From assembly GCF_033441515.1 (NCBI RefSeq), contig NZ_JAWQJT010000004.1, forward strand, positions 248,001 to 312,000: a stretch of DNA of 64,000 nucleotides, given 5' to 3'. Below, in pieces: positions 8,403 to 17,006 of the stretch. Numbering within the stretch: position 1 is the stretch's first letter; every line of letters starts with the position of its first letter. This DNA comes from Amycolatopsis solani. Its GTDB lineage: Bacteria; Actinomycetota; Actinomycetes; Mycobacteriales; Pseudonocardiaceae. Both the position numbers and the translations under genes were made by a program. The notes beneath the pieces were generated by a model. That model had not been told where the DNA came from. It was given only the letters and a program-made list of their open reading frames with translations, and ran no database searches.

Positions 8403-10036
8403 CCCCCGGAGCCGCGGGGCTCGACTACCGCCTGCTGTTCGAGCACCTGCCCTCGCCGTACCTGGTGATGACGGCCGATTTCACGATCGTCACCATCAAC
8501 GACGCCTACGCGCGGGCCACCATGATCGACCCGGCCGAGGTCGCCGGGAAACCGATGTTCGAGGTGTTCCCGGACAACCCCGACGACCCGGACGCCGACG
8601 GCGTCGGCAACCTGCGGCGGTCGCTGCAGACGGTCGTAGAGACGGGGCGGGCGGACGCGATGGCCCTGCAGCGCTACGACATCCGCCAGCCGGACGGCCG
8701 GTTCGTCGTGCGGTACTGGAGCCCGATCAACAGCCCGGTCCTCGACGACGCCGGGCGGGTGACCCTCATCGTGCACCGCGTGCAGGACGTCACGGAGCTG
8801 GTCACCCTGCGGGAGCAGGACCGGGAACGCGCCGCGGCCCAGGTCGAGCAGATGGAGGCGGACCTGTTCTCCCGCGCCCGCGACCTGCAGGAAGCCAACC
8901 AGCAGCTGCGCGACGCGAACGCCGCCCTCGCCGTCGTCACCGCGGAGCTGCGGGCCCAGCAGCGGGCCAAGGACCGGTTCATCGCCACCTTGTCGCACGA
9001 ACTGCGCAACCCGCTCGCGTCCGCGACCGCCGCGCTGGACGTGCTCGGGCTCGACGTCACCGGCCACCCGGCCCAGGCGGTCCTGGAGCGCCAGCTCACC
9101 GCCCTCAGCCGGCTCACCGGTGACCTGCTCGACGCCGCCCGCGTCGTGACCGGCAACCTCCGCGCCACCCGCACCCCGCTGGACCTCCGCGCCCTCGTCC
9201 ACGCGGCGCTCGACGACCTGCCCGCGTCCCTCCCCCGCCCCGAAGTCACCCTCCCCGGCGAACCGGTGCCGATCGACGGCGACCCCGTCCGCCTCGGCCA
9301 GCTGCTGACCAACCTGCTGGACAACGCGCGCAAGCACACCGACGACACCACCGATGTCACCGTGCAGCTGCGGGTGCGCGACGGCCACGCGGAACTGCGC
9401 GTCCGCGACACCGGGCCCGGCTTCGACCCCGCGGTCGCCGGCACCCTCTTCGACCCGTTCACGCGGGCCACCACCGGCACCCGCGCGTCGAGCGGCCTCG
9501 GCCTCGGGCTCGCCATCGTCCGCGGCATCGCCGAACTCCACGACGGCGACGTCGAGGCCCACAGCGCCGGCCCGGGGACCGGAGCGACCTTCACCGTCCG
9601 CATCCCGCTCACCGCCAAGACCGCTCCGCCGGCCGAGAAGCACGCCGCCTACCCGGCATTGCGGATGCTCCTCGTGGACGACAACGCCGACTTGGCCGAG
9701 ATGACCGCGATCATGCTGCGCCGCCGCGGGAACGCCGTCACGGTGGCCACCAACGCCGGCGACGCACTGGCGACCGCCGGTTCCACCACGTTCGACGTCG
9801 TCCTGTGCGACCTCGCACTCGGCGAGGACACCGACGGCTACGAGATCGCCCGGACGCTGCGCCGGAGCGCCCGCCACCGGGACGCCCTGCTGGTGGCGGT
9901 CTCCGGGTTCAGCCAGGACGTCGACGTCGACCGCGGCCGAGCCGCCGGGTTCGACGCCCACTTCGCCAAACCGCTCGACCTCACCGAGCTGGAACTCCTG
10001 CTGGCGCAGCGCGCCGGTGACCGCCCACAGGAGTGA
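8399..10036 (+). CDS. Hybrid PAS histidine kinase with C-terminal receiver
   Basis: 545 residues, GTG start overlapping the response-regulator stop. The order is: a PAS domain (about 8-130, LFEHLPSPYLVMTADFTIV), a coiled linker (135-190), HisKA with His200 in FIATLSHELRNPLAS, HATPase with N box NLLDNARKH, DTGPGFD, and GLGLGLAIVRGIAELHDG, then a receiver (about 418-535) with Asp471 in VVLCDLALGEDTDG and Lys in FAKPLDL. No transmembrane helix is seen, so the sensor is cytoplasmic. It likely phosphorylates the upstream OmpR regulator; the extra receiver suggests a phosphorelay or phosphate sink. Confidence 0.92.
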   Translation: MTPGAAGLDYRLLFEHLPSPYLVMTADFTIVTINDAYARATMIDPAEVAGKPMFEVFPDNPDDPDADGVGNLRRSLQTVVETGRADAMALQRYDIRQPDGRFVVRYWSPINSPVLDDAGRVTLIVHRVQDVTELVTLREQDRERAAAQVEQMEADLFSRARDLQEANQQLRDANAALAVVTAELRAQQRAKDRFIATLSHELRNPLASATAALDVLGLDVTGHPAQAVLERQLTALSRLTGDLLDAARVVTGNLRATRTPLDLRALVHAALDDLPASLPRPEVTLPGEPVPIDGDPVRLGQLLTNLLDNARKHTDDTTDVTVQLRVRDGHAELRVRDTGPGFDPAVAGTLFDPFTRATTGTRASSGLGLGLAIVRGIAELHDGDVEAHSAGPGTGATFTVRIPLTAKTAPPAEKHAAYPALRMLLVDDNADLAEMTAIMLRRRGNAVTVATNAGDALATAGSTTFDVVLCDLALGEDTDGYEIARTLRRSARHRDALLVAVSGFSQDVDVDRGRAAGFDAHFAKPLDLTELELLLAQRAGDRPQE

Positions 10037-10099
10037 CAGGCCCACTCGCGAGTGGCTGAACACGCACGACAACCCGAGCGCACGCCCGCGGCCTGTTCG

Positions 10100-10231
10100 C
10101 ACGGACTCCTGAGGTATGAGCGATCTTGGCCATGACGTAGTCGCGCGGCGGACCTGTTCGGTGACGTCGGTGGCGATGCCGGTGACACCGACGGGTGCGC
10201 CGGTGGTCGGCGATCGGCGGAGCACCGTGCG
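10100..10231 (-). pseudogene. Remnant of a PAS-SpoIIE phosphatase gene
   Basis: On the minus strand the frame reads GAPVGVTGIATDVTEQVRRA, the end of a PAS domain. The 45 bases at 10149-10193 are identical to 15059-15103 inside the intact PAS-PP2C gene on the same strand. Sequence either side of the match diverges and the frame is broken, so this is a small leftover of a paralogue. Confidence 0.65.
10149..10193. repeat. 45-bp direct repeat shared with 15059-15103
   Basis: Exact 45-base identity in the same orientation with 15059-15103 (encoding VGVTGIATDVTEQVR on the minus strand). The two copies are 4.9 kb apart, a possible site of homologous recombination or a trace of gene conversion. Confidence 0.85.
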
Positions 10232-10456
10232 GGTGACCTGGGAAGCAGCGGAGCAAGATCACCTTCTCGCCGGAGCGGTACGAGGTGACAGTCGCCGTCA
10301 CCGACGGCGCCGGCGCAAAACCCCGGATGCGGGCACCATCACGACGGCGGCAAGGTCGCCTGGGGCCGCCTCAATTTCGACGAGCTGATTTTCTGAGCAT
10401 CGTTCGATGGCAGCCCCGCGATAGTGTGAAGTGGACGATCGCGGGTATCCGACACC

Positions 10457-10880
10457 ATGGTCCGAGCGTCCGAACGAACGTCAGCCACTGTGCCGGCACC
10501 ACGACACTCCGATGAGTACGCCCACTGCACGCCACTGTTCCAGCAGTACGGCGCTCTGGACCGCGAACACCCCCGCCGCCCCGCGGTACGAGAGCGGTTG
10601 ATCACCGAACACCTCGCTGTGGCCGAAAACATCGCGCGGCGGTTGAGCAAGTGGTCGATCGACGTGCCCGTCTCCGCCGCCGCCGCCGACGACGGTCTCA
10701 CGATCGCCGACCAGCTCGCCGACGACGAAACCGGGTACGCCCGGTCGACGAGTTCACTCAAAGCGAGATCGCCCGGCGGATCGGTGTCTCGATCATCACG
10801 TGACGCGGCTGCCGTCGAATGCGGACCGCCGGCATTCGGCGCTACCGTACGACGAACACGAGGCAGGGCTTTGCCGACCT
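10457..10880 (+). pseudogene. SigF/SigB-type sigma factor, internally deleted and frameshifted
   Basis: The frame at 10457 keeps the N-terminal region of SigF-type sigma factors (LFQQYGALDREHP...RERLITEHLAVAENIARRLS). It then jumps directly to region-3-like SIDVPVSAAAADDGLTIADQL, losing essentially all of region 2 (core binding and -10 recognition). Near 10740 a frameshift leads to DEFTQSEIARRIGVS, the region 4 helix-turn-helix, followed by a stop at 10803. The product cannot act as a sigma factor. It sits just before anti-sigma and anti-anti-sigma type genes. Confidence 0.8.
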
Positions 10881-10914
10881 GGTAGAGCGCTGATCGAACC
10901 GAGGATGACAACTC

Positions 10915-11673
10915 GTGACCGACCTGCATCTCGAACCGGAGTTCCGCTCCCGGTCCACGGTGGTGACCGCCGGCGGAGCGCTGACCCCGGCGACCGCGTC
11001 CCGGTTGCGTGATGGGGTCCTCAAGTTCGCGACGGACGCGCCGGACTGCGTCGTCGTCGACATCCGCGACCTCACCGTCGAGCACGAACGGCTGCTCAGC
11101 GTGTTCGCGGTGATCGCCGCGCGGATCGACGACTGGCCGGGCGTGTCGTTCGCGTTGGTCGCGGACCGGCCCGAGCACGTCGCGGGTTTGCGGGCCCGGT
11201 CGATCGGCGAGTTCGTCGCCGTGCACCCGGACGTGGTCACCGCCGAGCAGGCGCGGGACGAGGCTCCACGCCGGCGGGCCGTCCGGGAGCTGGCGCCGAC
11301 GGTGTCGGCCTCGGCCCTGGCGCGGCGGTTCGTCGCCGAGACCTGCACGCGGTGGGCGGTTCCGGAGTACACCGAAGACGCGCAGCTGATCGCGACCGAG
11401 CTGGTCGAGAACACCGTCGAGCACACGACTTCGCCGGCCCGGGTGCGGCTGGAGCTGCGCCGCGCGCTGATGCGGGTGGCGGTGGCGGACGACGATCCAC
11501 GGCCCGCCGTGCGGCGCGAACGCCTGACGCCGGTCGAGCCGGGCCTGGGCCTGCAGCTGGTGGCGCAGACCGCGCGGACCTGGGGCTGCAGCCGCTCCTG
11601 GCTGGGTGGCAAGGTCGTCTGGGCGGTCCTGCGGTCCCCCGATCCGTCAACGAAAGGTAGCCATGGTCAGTGA
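10915..11673 (+). CDS. STAS-HATPase fusion, anti-sigma-factor-like switch
   Basis: 252 residues with a GTG start at 10915. Residues about 1-115 form a STAS-like alpha/beta domain (VVTAGGALTPATASRLRDGV... CVVVDIRDLTV). Residues about 125-250 are a GHKL/RsbW-type ATPase: ALARRFVAETCTRW, then the N-box LIATELVENTVEH, VADDDP and GLGLQLVAQTARTWG. Such proteins bind sigma factors or STAS partners and phosphorylate a Ser. The fusion of antagonist-like and kinase-like parts in one chain suggests internal or heteromeric regulation. The stop overlaps the next gene by 11 bases. Confidence 0.85.
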   Translation: MTDLHLEPEFRSRSTVVTAGGALTPATASRLRDGVLKFATDAPDCVVVDIRDLTVEHERLLSVFAVIAARIDDWPGVSFALVADRPEHVAGLRARSIGEFVAVHPDVVTAEQARDEAPRRRAVRELAPTVSASALARRFVAETCTRWAVPEYTEDAQLIATELVENTVEHTTSPARVRLELRRALMRVAVADDDPRPAVRRERLTPVEPGLGLQLVAQTARTWGCSRSWLGGKVVWAVLRSPDPSTKGSHGQ

Positions 11674-12757
11674 AGTCGACGTCGTTCCGGTGACCGCCGA
11701 GCAGGCCTTCCTGCTGCGCGTGTCGGGGACGCTCAACGCGGGCACGGCCGAGACCGTCCTGCGAAAGCTGACCGACGCGACAGCGGTGCTACCCCCGCCC
11801 TGGCTGGTCGTGCTCGACCTGCGTGATCTGGAACTGCTGTCCGCGGCCGGGGTGCGGGCGTTGGTCAGGTTCGCGACCGAGCGCGCGGATCACGGTGTCC
11901 GTTCGGCGGTGCTGCTCGACCTGGCGAGCCTCAACGCCCGGATCCTGCGCGGCGCGGTGCCGGCGGCGACGCTGCCGATGCACACCAGCGTGGACGAGGC
12001 CGTCAACGCGACGCCCCTCGGTGAGCCCGAGTTCGAGCGGCTCGGCGACCAGCTGGCCGCGCTGACCCGCGTCCTGCTGGACGCCACCAGCGTCGGGCAG
12101 GCCCTCACCCAAGTCGTGGCCGCCACGACCGTGATCGTCCCGCACGCACGGCTGGTCAGCATCACCCTGCGCGATCCGGGCGGGCGGTTCTTCACCCCGG
12201 TCGACGCGCCCGACGTCGCCGCCGACCTCGACGACGTGCAGTACCGCACCGGGCAAGGTCCGTGTCTGGACGCGGCCACTCCGGACGGACCGGCCTACGC
12301 CCTCGAGCAGGACCTGGCCCGGACCACCTCGTGGCCGCAGTTCGCCGCCGTGGCCACCGCGCACGGCCTCGGCGCCGTACTCTCGACCGCGATCGTGCCG
12401 CCGTCCGGCCCGGCCACCATCAGCGGCGCCCTCAACATCTACGCCCACCGCGACGGCATCACCGACACCGACCGCCACCGCGCGCTGCTGCTGGCCACCC
12501 ACGCCTCGCTGGCCCTGCAACACGCCCGCAGCACCGAAATCGCCGAACTCGAACGCGCCGACCTGCGCCGCGCGATCGCCTCACGCGACGTCATCGGTCA
12601 GGCGAAAGGCATCCTCATGGCCCGCCAGGGACTCGACGCCGACGCCGCGTTCAATCTCCTGCGACGCACGTCCCAGGACCTGAACGTCAAACTGACCGAC
12701 ATCGCCGCCGGCCTGATCGGCAACCACACCGCGCTGGCTCCGCCCGACCACGGCTGA
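11663..12757 (+). CDS. STAS-GAF-ANTAR signalling protein
   Basis: 364 residues with ATG at 11663 behind GAAAGGTAG. N-terminal STAS (about 8-110: LRVSGTLNAGTAETVL, LVVLDLRDLELLSAAGVRAL with Ser at the phospho-site position), a GAF domain (about 125-280) and a C-terminal ANTAR domain (about 300-355: SRDVIGQAKGILMARQGLD then AFNLLRRTSQDLNVKL). ANTAR domains bind dual-hairpin RNA and act as antiterminators. The protein therefore couples partner switching to RNA-level control. It overlaps the previous gene and shares its transcript. Confidence 0.9.
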   Translation: MVSEVDVVPVTAEQAFLLRVSGTLNAGTAETVLRKLTDATAVLPPPWLVVLDLRDLELLSAAGVRALVRFATERADHGVRSAVLLDLASLNARILRGAVPAATLPMHTSVDEAVNATPLGEPEFERLGDQLAALTRVLLDATSVGQALTQVVAATTVIVPHARLVSITLRDPGGRFFTPVDAPDVAADLDDVQYRTGQGPCLDAATPDGPAYALEQDLARTTSWPQFAAVATAHGLGAVLSTAIVPPSGPATISGALNIYAHRDGITDTDRHRALLLATHASLALQHARSTEIAELERADLRRAIASRDVIGQAKGILMARQGLDADAAFNLLRRTSQDLNVKLTDIAAGLIGNHTALAPPDHG

Positions 12758-12758
12758 C

Positions 12759-12785
12759 GGTTTCGCCGCTCGCTCTATGGGGTAG
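12759..12785 (+). promoter_or_regulatory. SigB/SigF-type promoter before the STAS gene
   Basis: GGTTT at 12759-12763, a 15-base spacer and GGGGTAG at 12779-12785 match the GTTT-N14-16-GGGTA pattern of stress sigma factors of the SigB/SigF group. It lies about 60 bases upstream of the STAS gene start at 12842. Confidence 0.6.
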
Positions 12786-12841
12786 ACACGCCGAGTTGCG
12801 GGGCGAGGACAGGGGAAAGCCGATACCGGGAGGTGGCGGCG

Positions 12842-13252
12842 GTGGGCATCTCGTTCGAACCGGAGCGCTTGGGCGTCATCCGCCTGCAAACCAGCAGGGG
12901 CATCGTGGCTCTGGCGTTGTCGGGCGAACTGGACGCCGGAACGACGCCGAAGCTCGCCAGCACTGTCGTCCAGGTCCTCAGCGAAGAGCCCGAAGTCCTC
13001 GTGCTGGATCTGTCACGGGTGACTTTCATGTCCGTTGCCGGTGCGCGCTCGATCCGCCTCACCCACGACACGGCCGGCGCCACCCGGCTCCGCGTCGTGA
13101 CCGGCGGCAGCCGCCCAGCGGAGCACGTGCTCCGGGTCACCGGGTTCGCGGCCGTGCTCGACTGCTACCCCAGCCGTTCCGCGGCGCTGTCCGCCGGCAG
13201 CCGCAGGTCGTTCGTCAATCAGGCCAAAGCCAGCTGGAACGTCGGCCCCTGA
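12842..13252 (+). CDS. STAS-domain anti-anti-sigma factor
   Basis: 136 residues. I prefer the GTG at 12842 because GGGAGG (12828-12833) sits 8 bases before it; GTG 12833 would overlap that site. The single STAS domain has GIVALALSGELDAGTTPKLA then VLVLDLSRVTFMSVAGARSI, with the Ser of MSVAG at the usual phosphorylation position. It likely binds an RsbW-type kinase when dephosphorylated by the SpoIIE phosphatase encoded next door on the other strand. A SigB/SigF-type promoter precedes it. Confidence 0.85.
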   Translation: MGISFEPERLGVIRLQTSRGIVALALSGELDAGTTPKLASTVVQVLSEEPEVLVLDLSRVTFMSVAGARSIRLTHDTAGATRLRVVTGGSRPAEHVLRVTGFAAVLDCYPSRSAALSAGSRRSFVNQAKASWNVGP

Positions 13253-13461
13253 CCGGTTGCGCCTGCATCGAGGCCAACCCGGATCTGGACCTCGGGGTCG
13301 CCGACATCGCCCGGGCCGCCGGCAGCGGAGGCGGAACGGTCACCGAGATCGCGATGCACCGGGGCAACGTCGATCTCAGCCGCTTCGCTGCCGACTACCG
13401 CGAGTCCTATGGCGAGCTTCCGCACGTCGCGTTGCGACGCCTGGGCCTGGAAGACGCCTGA
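13253..13461 (+). pseudogene. AraC-family regulator, C-terminal remnant with internal deletion
   Basis: The frame to 13461 reads ACIEANPDLDLGVADIARAA (first helix-turn-helix of AraC C-domains), then after a missing stretch of about 40 residues TEIAMHRGNVDLSRFAADYR and ESYGELPHVALRRL (second helix-turn-helix). It parallels the intact AraC protein encoded at 22988-23980. There is no start codon or N-domain. Confidence 0.75.
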
Positions 13462-13506
13462 TCCCCCTGCTCGTTCCCGCAGCCGAACGGGACCTGACGG
13501 CCCCCT

Positions 13507-15456
13507 TCAGGCGACGTCGGGATCGCCGGAGTGGTGCTCCAGCCCCACCACGCTCAGGACGTGGTGGGCGACGGTCTCCGGCGGCGCGTACAGCCGCAGC
13601 GACGCACGGCGCGCGAGCAGCACGGCGATCGCGGCGCTGGCGAGGTGGGACACGCCGATGAGGTCGACGGTCACCGTGTGGGTGCCGCCGAGGGTGTACC
13701 GGTCGAGTTCGGCGGCGAACTTGTCCGCGGTGGTGCCGTCGAGCGGACCGTGGACCGCGACCCGGTTGCTGGGTGCGTGCGGCTGGTCGAGCAGGAGCGT
13801 CAGCTCTTCCGGAGCCGTGGCCGGGGTGGTGCCGGTGAGCTGCTCGGCGGTCAGCAGCCGCGACGGCCGGGACAGGCGGTGGTGCACGGTCGCGGTCGTG
13901 CCGGCCGGCCCGGGGTCGATGTCCAGCTGGTCGACGAACTGGCGGGTCATCGCCAGGCCGAGGCCGCCGTGCTCGCGGAAGCCTTCGCTGCCGGGGCGCG
14001 CTCGTTCGCGCCACTTCCCTTCGTCGGACACTCGCATGCGCACGCGCCCGTCGGTCGTCAGTTCGGCGGTGAGGGTCGCGGTGCCGCCAGGAATGTCGGG
14101 GTGGGCGTGGTCGGCGGCGTTGGTGACCAGCTCGACGGCGGCGTGGGTGAGCGTCAGGATGTCCTCCGGTCCGGTCCCCAGCCTGGTCAGCCACACGGTG
14201 AGGGCCTTGCGGACAGCGGTGATCGGGTTGTCGCCGTCGGCGAAATCGAGCTTCAGCCGCAGCGGCGCCTGGGCCGCGTGGCACTGGGCGGCGAGGAGGG
14301 TGATGTCGTCGGTGTGCCCGGTGTCGCGCACCAGCAGCTCGAGGATGTGCGTGCACGCCCGCTCCGCGGTGAGCTGCTCGCTGTCGCTGAACGTGTGCCC
14401 GGCCACGGCGTCGGCGGCCACCTGGGCCAGCTCGACCATCGCGGCGGCCGGTTCCCGGCCGGGGCGCTCGATGATCCCGTCGCTGTAGAGCAGCACCAGA
14501 TCACCGGGGTCGAGCCGGTCGGTCGAGGTCGCGTAGACCGCGCCGGTGCCCAGCGGGCGAGTCCCGGCCGCGGGCAGGAAGCGGGTCTTCGCCCCGGCGA
14601 TGATCAGCGGCGGCGGGTGCCCCGCCGAACACCAGGAGAAGGTGCCGTCGGCCGGGTCCAGCACGACGATGCAGACGGTCGCCGCCCGTGCTTCGGGCAC
14701 GCGGGTGGCCATCCGGTCGACCGCGGCCAGTGCGACCAGCGCGTCCCCGGACTCGTCGAGCCGGTCCTGCAAGACCGCGCGCAGCTGCCCCATCGCCGCC
14801 GACGCCGCGACACCGTGCCCGACCACGTCGCCCACGACGAGCGCGACCCGGCCGCCGGACAACGAGATGGCGTCGAACCAGTCACCGCCCGCGGCGTCCG
14901 CGGCGTCGGCGAGCAGGTAGCTACCGGCGATGTGAACCGACGGCAGCACCGGCAGTCCCGGGGGCAGCAGCTGTCGCTGCAGCGCGGTGATCGTGTCACG
15001 CGCGTTGTCGTAGCGGCGCTCCGCGTCGAGAGTACGTTGCTGTTCGGCCTGCCTGAGCCGGACCTGTTCGGTGACGTCGGTGGCGATGCCGGTGACACCG
15101 ACGACGGTGCCGCCGGCGTCGCGGTAGGGCTCGGCGATGAAGTCCAGGAAGAACTCCCGGCGCGCTTCGGGCTCGTCGCCGTCGACCTGGAAGCGCCATT
15201 CGCGGCCGATCTGCACCTCGCCGGTGGTGAACACCCGGTGCACCAACGGGCTGATCCGCTGAGCGGTCAGCTCCGGGAGCAGTTCGTCGAAGGTCCGGCC
15301 GATCACGTCGTCTCGGCCGGCGAAGGCCCGGAACGCCGCGTTCGCCCCCACGGTCCGCAACTCGGGGCCCTGGTAGAAGGCCACGAGCATGCCCATCGCG
15401 TCGAACCGCTCCCGCACGACCGCCGCCGGGCCCACCCGCTGGTCCAGCTCGTCCAT
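13507..15456 (-). CDS. PAS-SpoIIE phosphatase-HATPase-STAS four-domain protein
   Basis: 649 residues. The start at 15456 follows GAGGAAG; the open frame continues upstream but that part is another gene's debris. Domains: PAS (about 15-140, ending GVTGIATDVTEQVRLRQAEQ), PP2C/SpoIIE phosphatase (about 180-385, AAGGDWFDAI, VVGDVVGHG, SAGHPPPLI, LLYSDGIIE, TDDITLLAA), RsbW-like HATPase (about 400-530, AAVELVTNAADHAHPD, HGGLGLAMTRQFVD) and STAS (about 560-649). One chain thus holds phosphatase, kinase and STAS substrate-like module, a compact partner-switching device that would set the phosphorylation state of STAS proteins. Confidence 0.93.
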   Translation of the reverse strand: MDELDQRVGPAAVVRERFDAMGMLVAFYQGPELRTVGANAAFRAFAGRDDVIGRTFDELLPELTAQRISPLVHRVFTTGEVQIGREWRFQVDGDEPEARREFFLDFIAEPYRDAGGTVVGVTGIATDVTEQVRLRQAEQQRTLDAERRYDNARDTITALQRQLLPPGLPVLPSVHIAGSYLLADAADAAGGDWFDAISLSGGRVALVVGDVVGHGVAASAAMGQLRAVLQDRLDESGDALVALAAVDRMATRVPEARAATVCIVVLDPADGTFSWCSAGHPPPLIIAGAKTRFLPAAGTRPLGTGAVYATSTDRLDPGDLVLLYSDGIIERPGREPAAAMVELAQVAADAVAGHTFSDSEQLTAERACTHILELLVRDTGHTDDITLLAAQCHAAQAPLRLKLDFADGDNPITAVRKALTVWLTRLGTGPEDILTLTHAAVELVTNAADHAHPDIPGGTATLTAELTTDGRVRMRVSDEGKWRERARPGSEGFREHGGLGLAMTRQFVDQLDIDPGPAGTTATVHHRLSRPSRLLTAEQLTGTTPATAPEELTLLLDQPHAPSNRVAVHGPLDGTTADKFAAELDRYTLGGTHTVTVDLIGVSHLASAAIAVLLARRASLRLYAPPETVAHHVLSVVGLEHHSGDPDVA

Positions 15457-15689
15457 AGCTTCCTCACCTCTGCGCACCTCGGCGCGGCCGTGCCCGACGC
15501 CTGCCGTCCTCCGTCGAGGTACCCGCGACCGGAGCGACAATGCCACCGAATCGAGATCGCCTGGACTTCGGCGATGGAGTGAGCGCAGCTCGGCCCGAGT
15601 GCAGGAGACGTTCAAACCAGCCCGGCGCTGCCGGACACCACGAGGGGCGTCTCGCCGGCTTGCACCGGGACCGCGGGCCGCACGAGGGT

Positions 15690-15812
15690 TCGCCCCGGCG
15701 CGGGCGGTGAACAGGCCGAGGGCGATCATGCCGACGCCCAGCCCCAGGTGCAGCCAGTTGTCCGCGGTGTTGACCGGCACGAAGTTGGCGTAGCTGCCGT
15801 GGTCGACTGGCA
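15690..15812 (-). pseudogene. DUF4383 membrane protein, C-terminal remnant
   Basis: On the minus strand the frame gives VDHGSYANFVPVNTADNWLH then LGLGVGMIALGLFTA, nearly the same as the end of the intact DUF4383 protein encoded at 21574-22029. The N-terminal helices are absent. By chance its frame runs into that of the downstream phosphatase gene, creating a false long N-terminus there. Confidence 0.8.
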
Positions 15813-15820
15813 GAACCGCC

Positions 15821-15845
15821 GTTTGTCCACCACCGCGCCGGGTAC
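15821..15845 (+). promoter_or_regulatory. SigB/SigF-type promoter upstream of the MBL hydrolase
   Basis: GTTT (15821-15824), a 15-base spacer and GGGTAC (15840-15845) form an exact stress-sigma promoter pattern pointing right, about 190 bases before the MBL gene. A short frame with GGGGAGG and ATG at 15855 lies immediately downstream (58 codons); its composition does not look protein-like. Confidence 0.6.
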
Positions 15846-16042
15846 GGGGAGGTCATGACCCTCAGCACGGCGTGCACGGTCTGGCAGGTGCGACAGTCGA
15901 CGACGTGCTGCGCACCGGTCTCGCGCTGCCACCGGAAACCGATCCGGCCACGCTCGCCCGCGCGGATCCGGCGTTCATGCCGGAACTCCGACGCCGGCTC
16001 AGCACCATTTCCTCAACCCTCCTCGATGTGAAAGGACCACCA

Positions 16043-16834
16043 ATGTCCGGCGGTGACTCCCTGATGTTCGTCGGGACCGCGACGACGGTGCTCCGCCTGG
16101 GCCCGTTCACGTTCCTGACCGACCCCAACTTCCTCCACCGCGGCCAATGGTCCTACTTCGGCCAGGGCCTGTTCTCCCGCCGCCGCACCGAACCCGCACT
16201 CCAACCGGCCGAACTGCCACCCCTGACCGCCGTACTGCTCTCCCACCTCCACGGCGACCACTTCGACCGCATCGCCGCCCGCGAACTACCCCGCGACGTC
16301 CCCATCCTCACCACGAACCACGCCGCCACCCGGCTGCTCCGCCGCGGCTTCCACGCCCCACTCCCCCTCGCGACCTGGATGAGCGAAACCTTCACCGACG
16401 GCGACGCCCACGTCACGATCACCTCCGTACCCGCCCGGCACGCCCCCGGCCTCATGCAGCGCATCCTCCCGCCGGTCATGGGCAGCGTCATCGAATACCA
16501 CGCCGGCCCGGACACCGACCCGCTGCGCATCTACATCAGCGGCGACACCGTGCTGCACGACGAACTGCGCACCATCCGCCAGCACTTCCCCGACCTCGAC
16601 CTCGCCGTCGTCCACCTCGGCGGCACCCGAGCGTTCGGCGTCCTGGTCACCCTCGACCACCGCGGCGGCGTCGATCTGCTGAACCTCCTCGAACCCCACC
16701 ACGCCGTCCCGGTCCACTTCGACGACTACGGCCTCTTCCACTCCCCGATCTCGAACTTCCTCGAAGAGGTCCGGATCCGCAAACCAGCCACCCGAATCCA
16801 CCTCCTGCAGCGCGGCGAGTCCCTGCCACTCTGA
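16043..16834 (+). CDS. Metallo-beta-lactamase-fold hydrolase (UlaG-like)
   Basis: 263 residues from ATG 16043 (AAAGGA upstream). It has the zinc motif SHLHGDHFDR (HxHxDH) at about residue 70, later His residues (PARHAP; VHLGGTRAFG; DHRGG; PVHFDDYG), and the GTATTVLRLGPFTFLTDPNF opening of the UlaG/YtnP-like branch. Zinc-dependent hydrolysis of an unidentified substrate in the cytoplasm is expected. The frame is open for a further 57 codons upstream with coding-like residues (VDDVLRTGLALPPETDP), so a longer product or an adjacent gene stump is possible. Confidence 0.87.
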   Translation: MSGGDSLMFVGTATTVLRLGPFTFLTDPNFLHRGQWSYFGQGLFSRRRTEPALQPAELPPLTAVLLSHLHGDHFDRIAARELPRDVPILTTNHAATRLLRRGFHAPLPLATWMSETFTDGDAHVTITSVPARHAPGLMQRILPPVMGSVIEYHAGPDTDPLRIYISGDTVLHDELRTIRQHFPDLDLAVVHLGGTRAFGVLVTLDHRGGVDLLNLLEPHHAVPVHFDDYGLFHSPISNFLEEVRIRKPATRIHLLQRGESLPL

Positions 16835-17006
16835 AGGCGGGTTCCCGAAGACAGCGGCCGCATGGCGGTCGAGCCCCCGGCGCACCGAGGCCGGGCAAGA
16901 GCACGATCGGGCTACGGCTCCTGCGGCGAGCGCCCGCACCAGCCCATGTCGCAGACGGTGGGCCACCAGCCGCGCCCGTCGATCCGGACGCTGCCGCGGC
17001 TCGACG

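Noticed and set aside
10260..10395. Protein-like pieces RYEVTVAVTDGAGA and GGKVAWGRLNFDELIF in two frames
   Set aside because: Too short and out of frame with each other; may be one more remnant but no family can be named.
15457..15780. Long N-terminal extension of the PAS-phosphatase containing membrane-like residues
   Set aside because: The extension is the remnant of a DUF4383 gene that happens to be in frame; the real start at 15456 has a ribosome site.
15855..16031. 58-codon ORF with GGGGAGG ribosome site right after a stress promoter
   Set aside because: Its residues (Arg/Ser/Cys/Pro rich) do not look coding, while the overlapping frame continuing into the MBL gene does.
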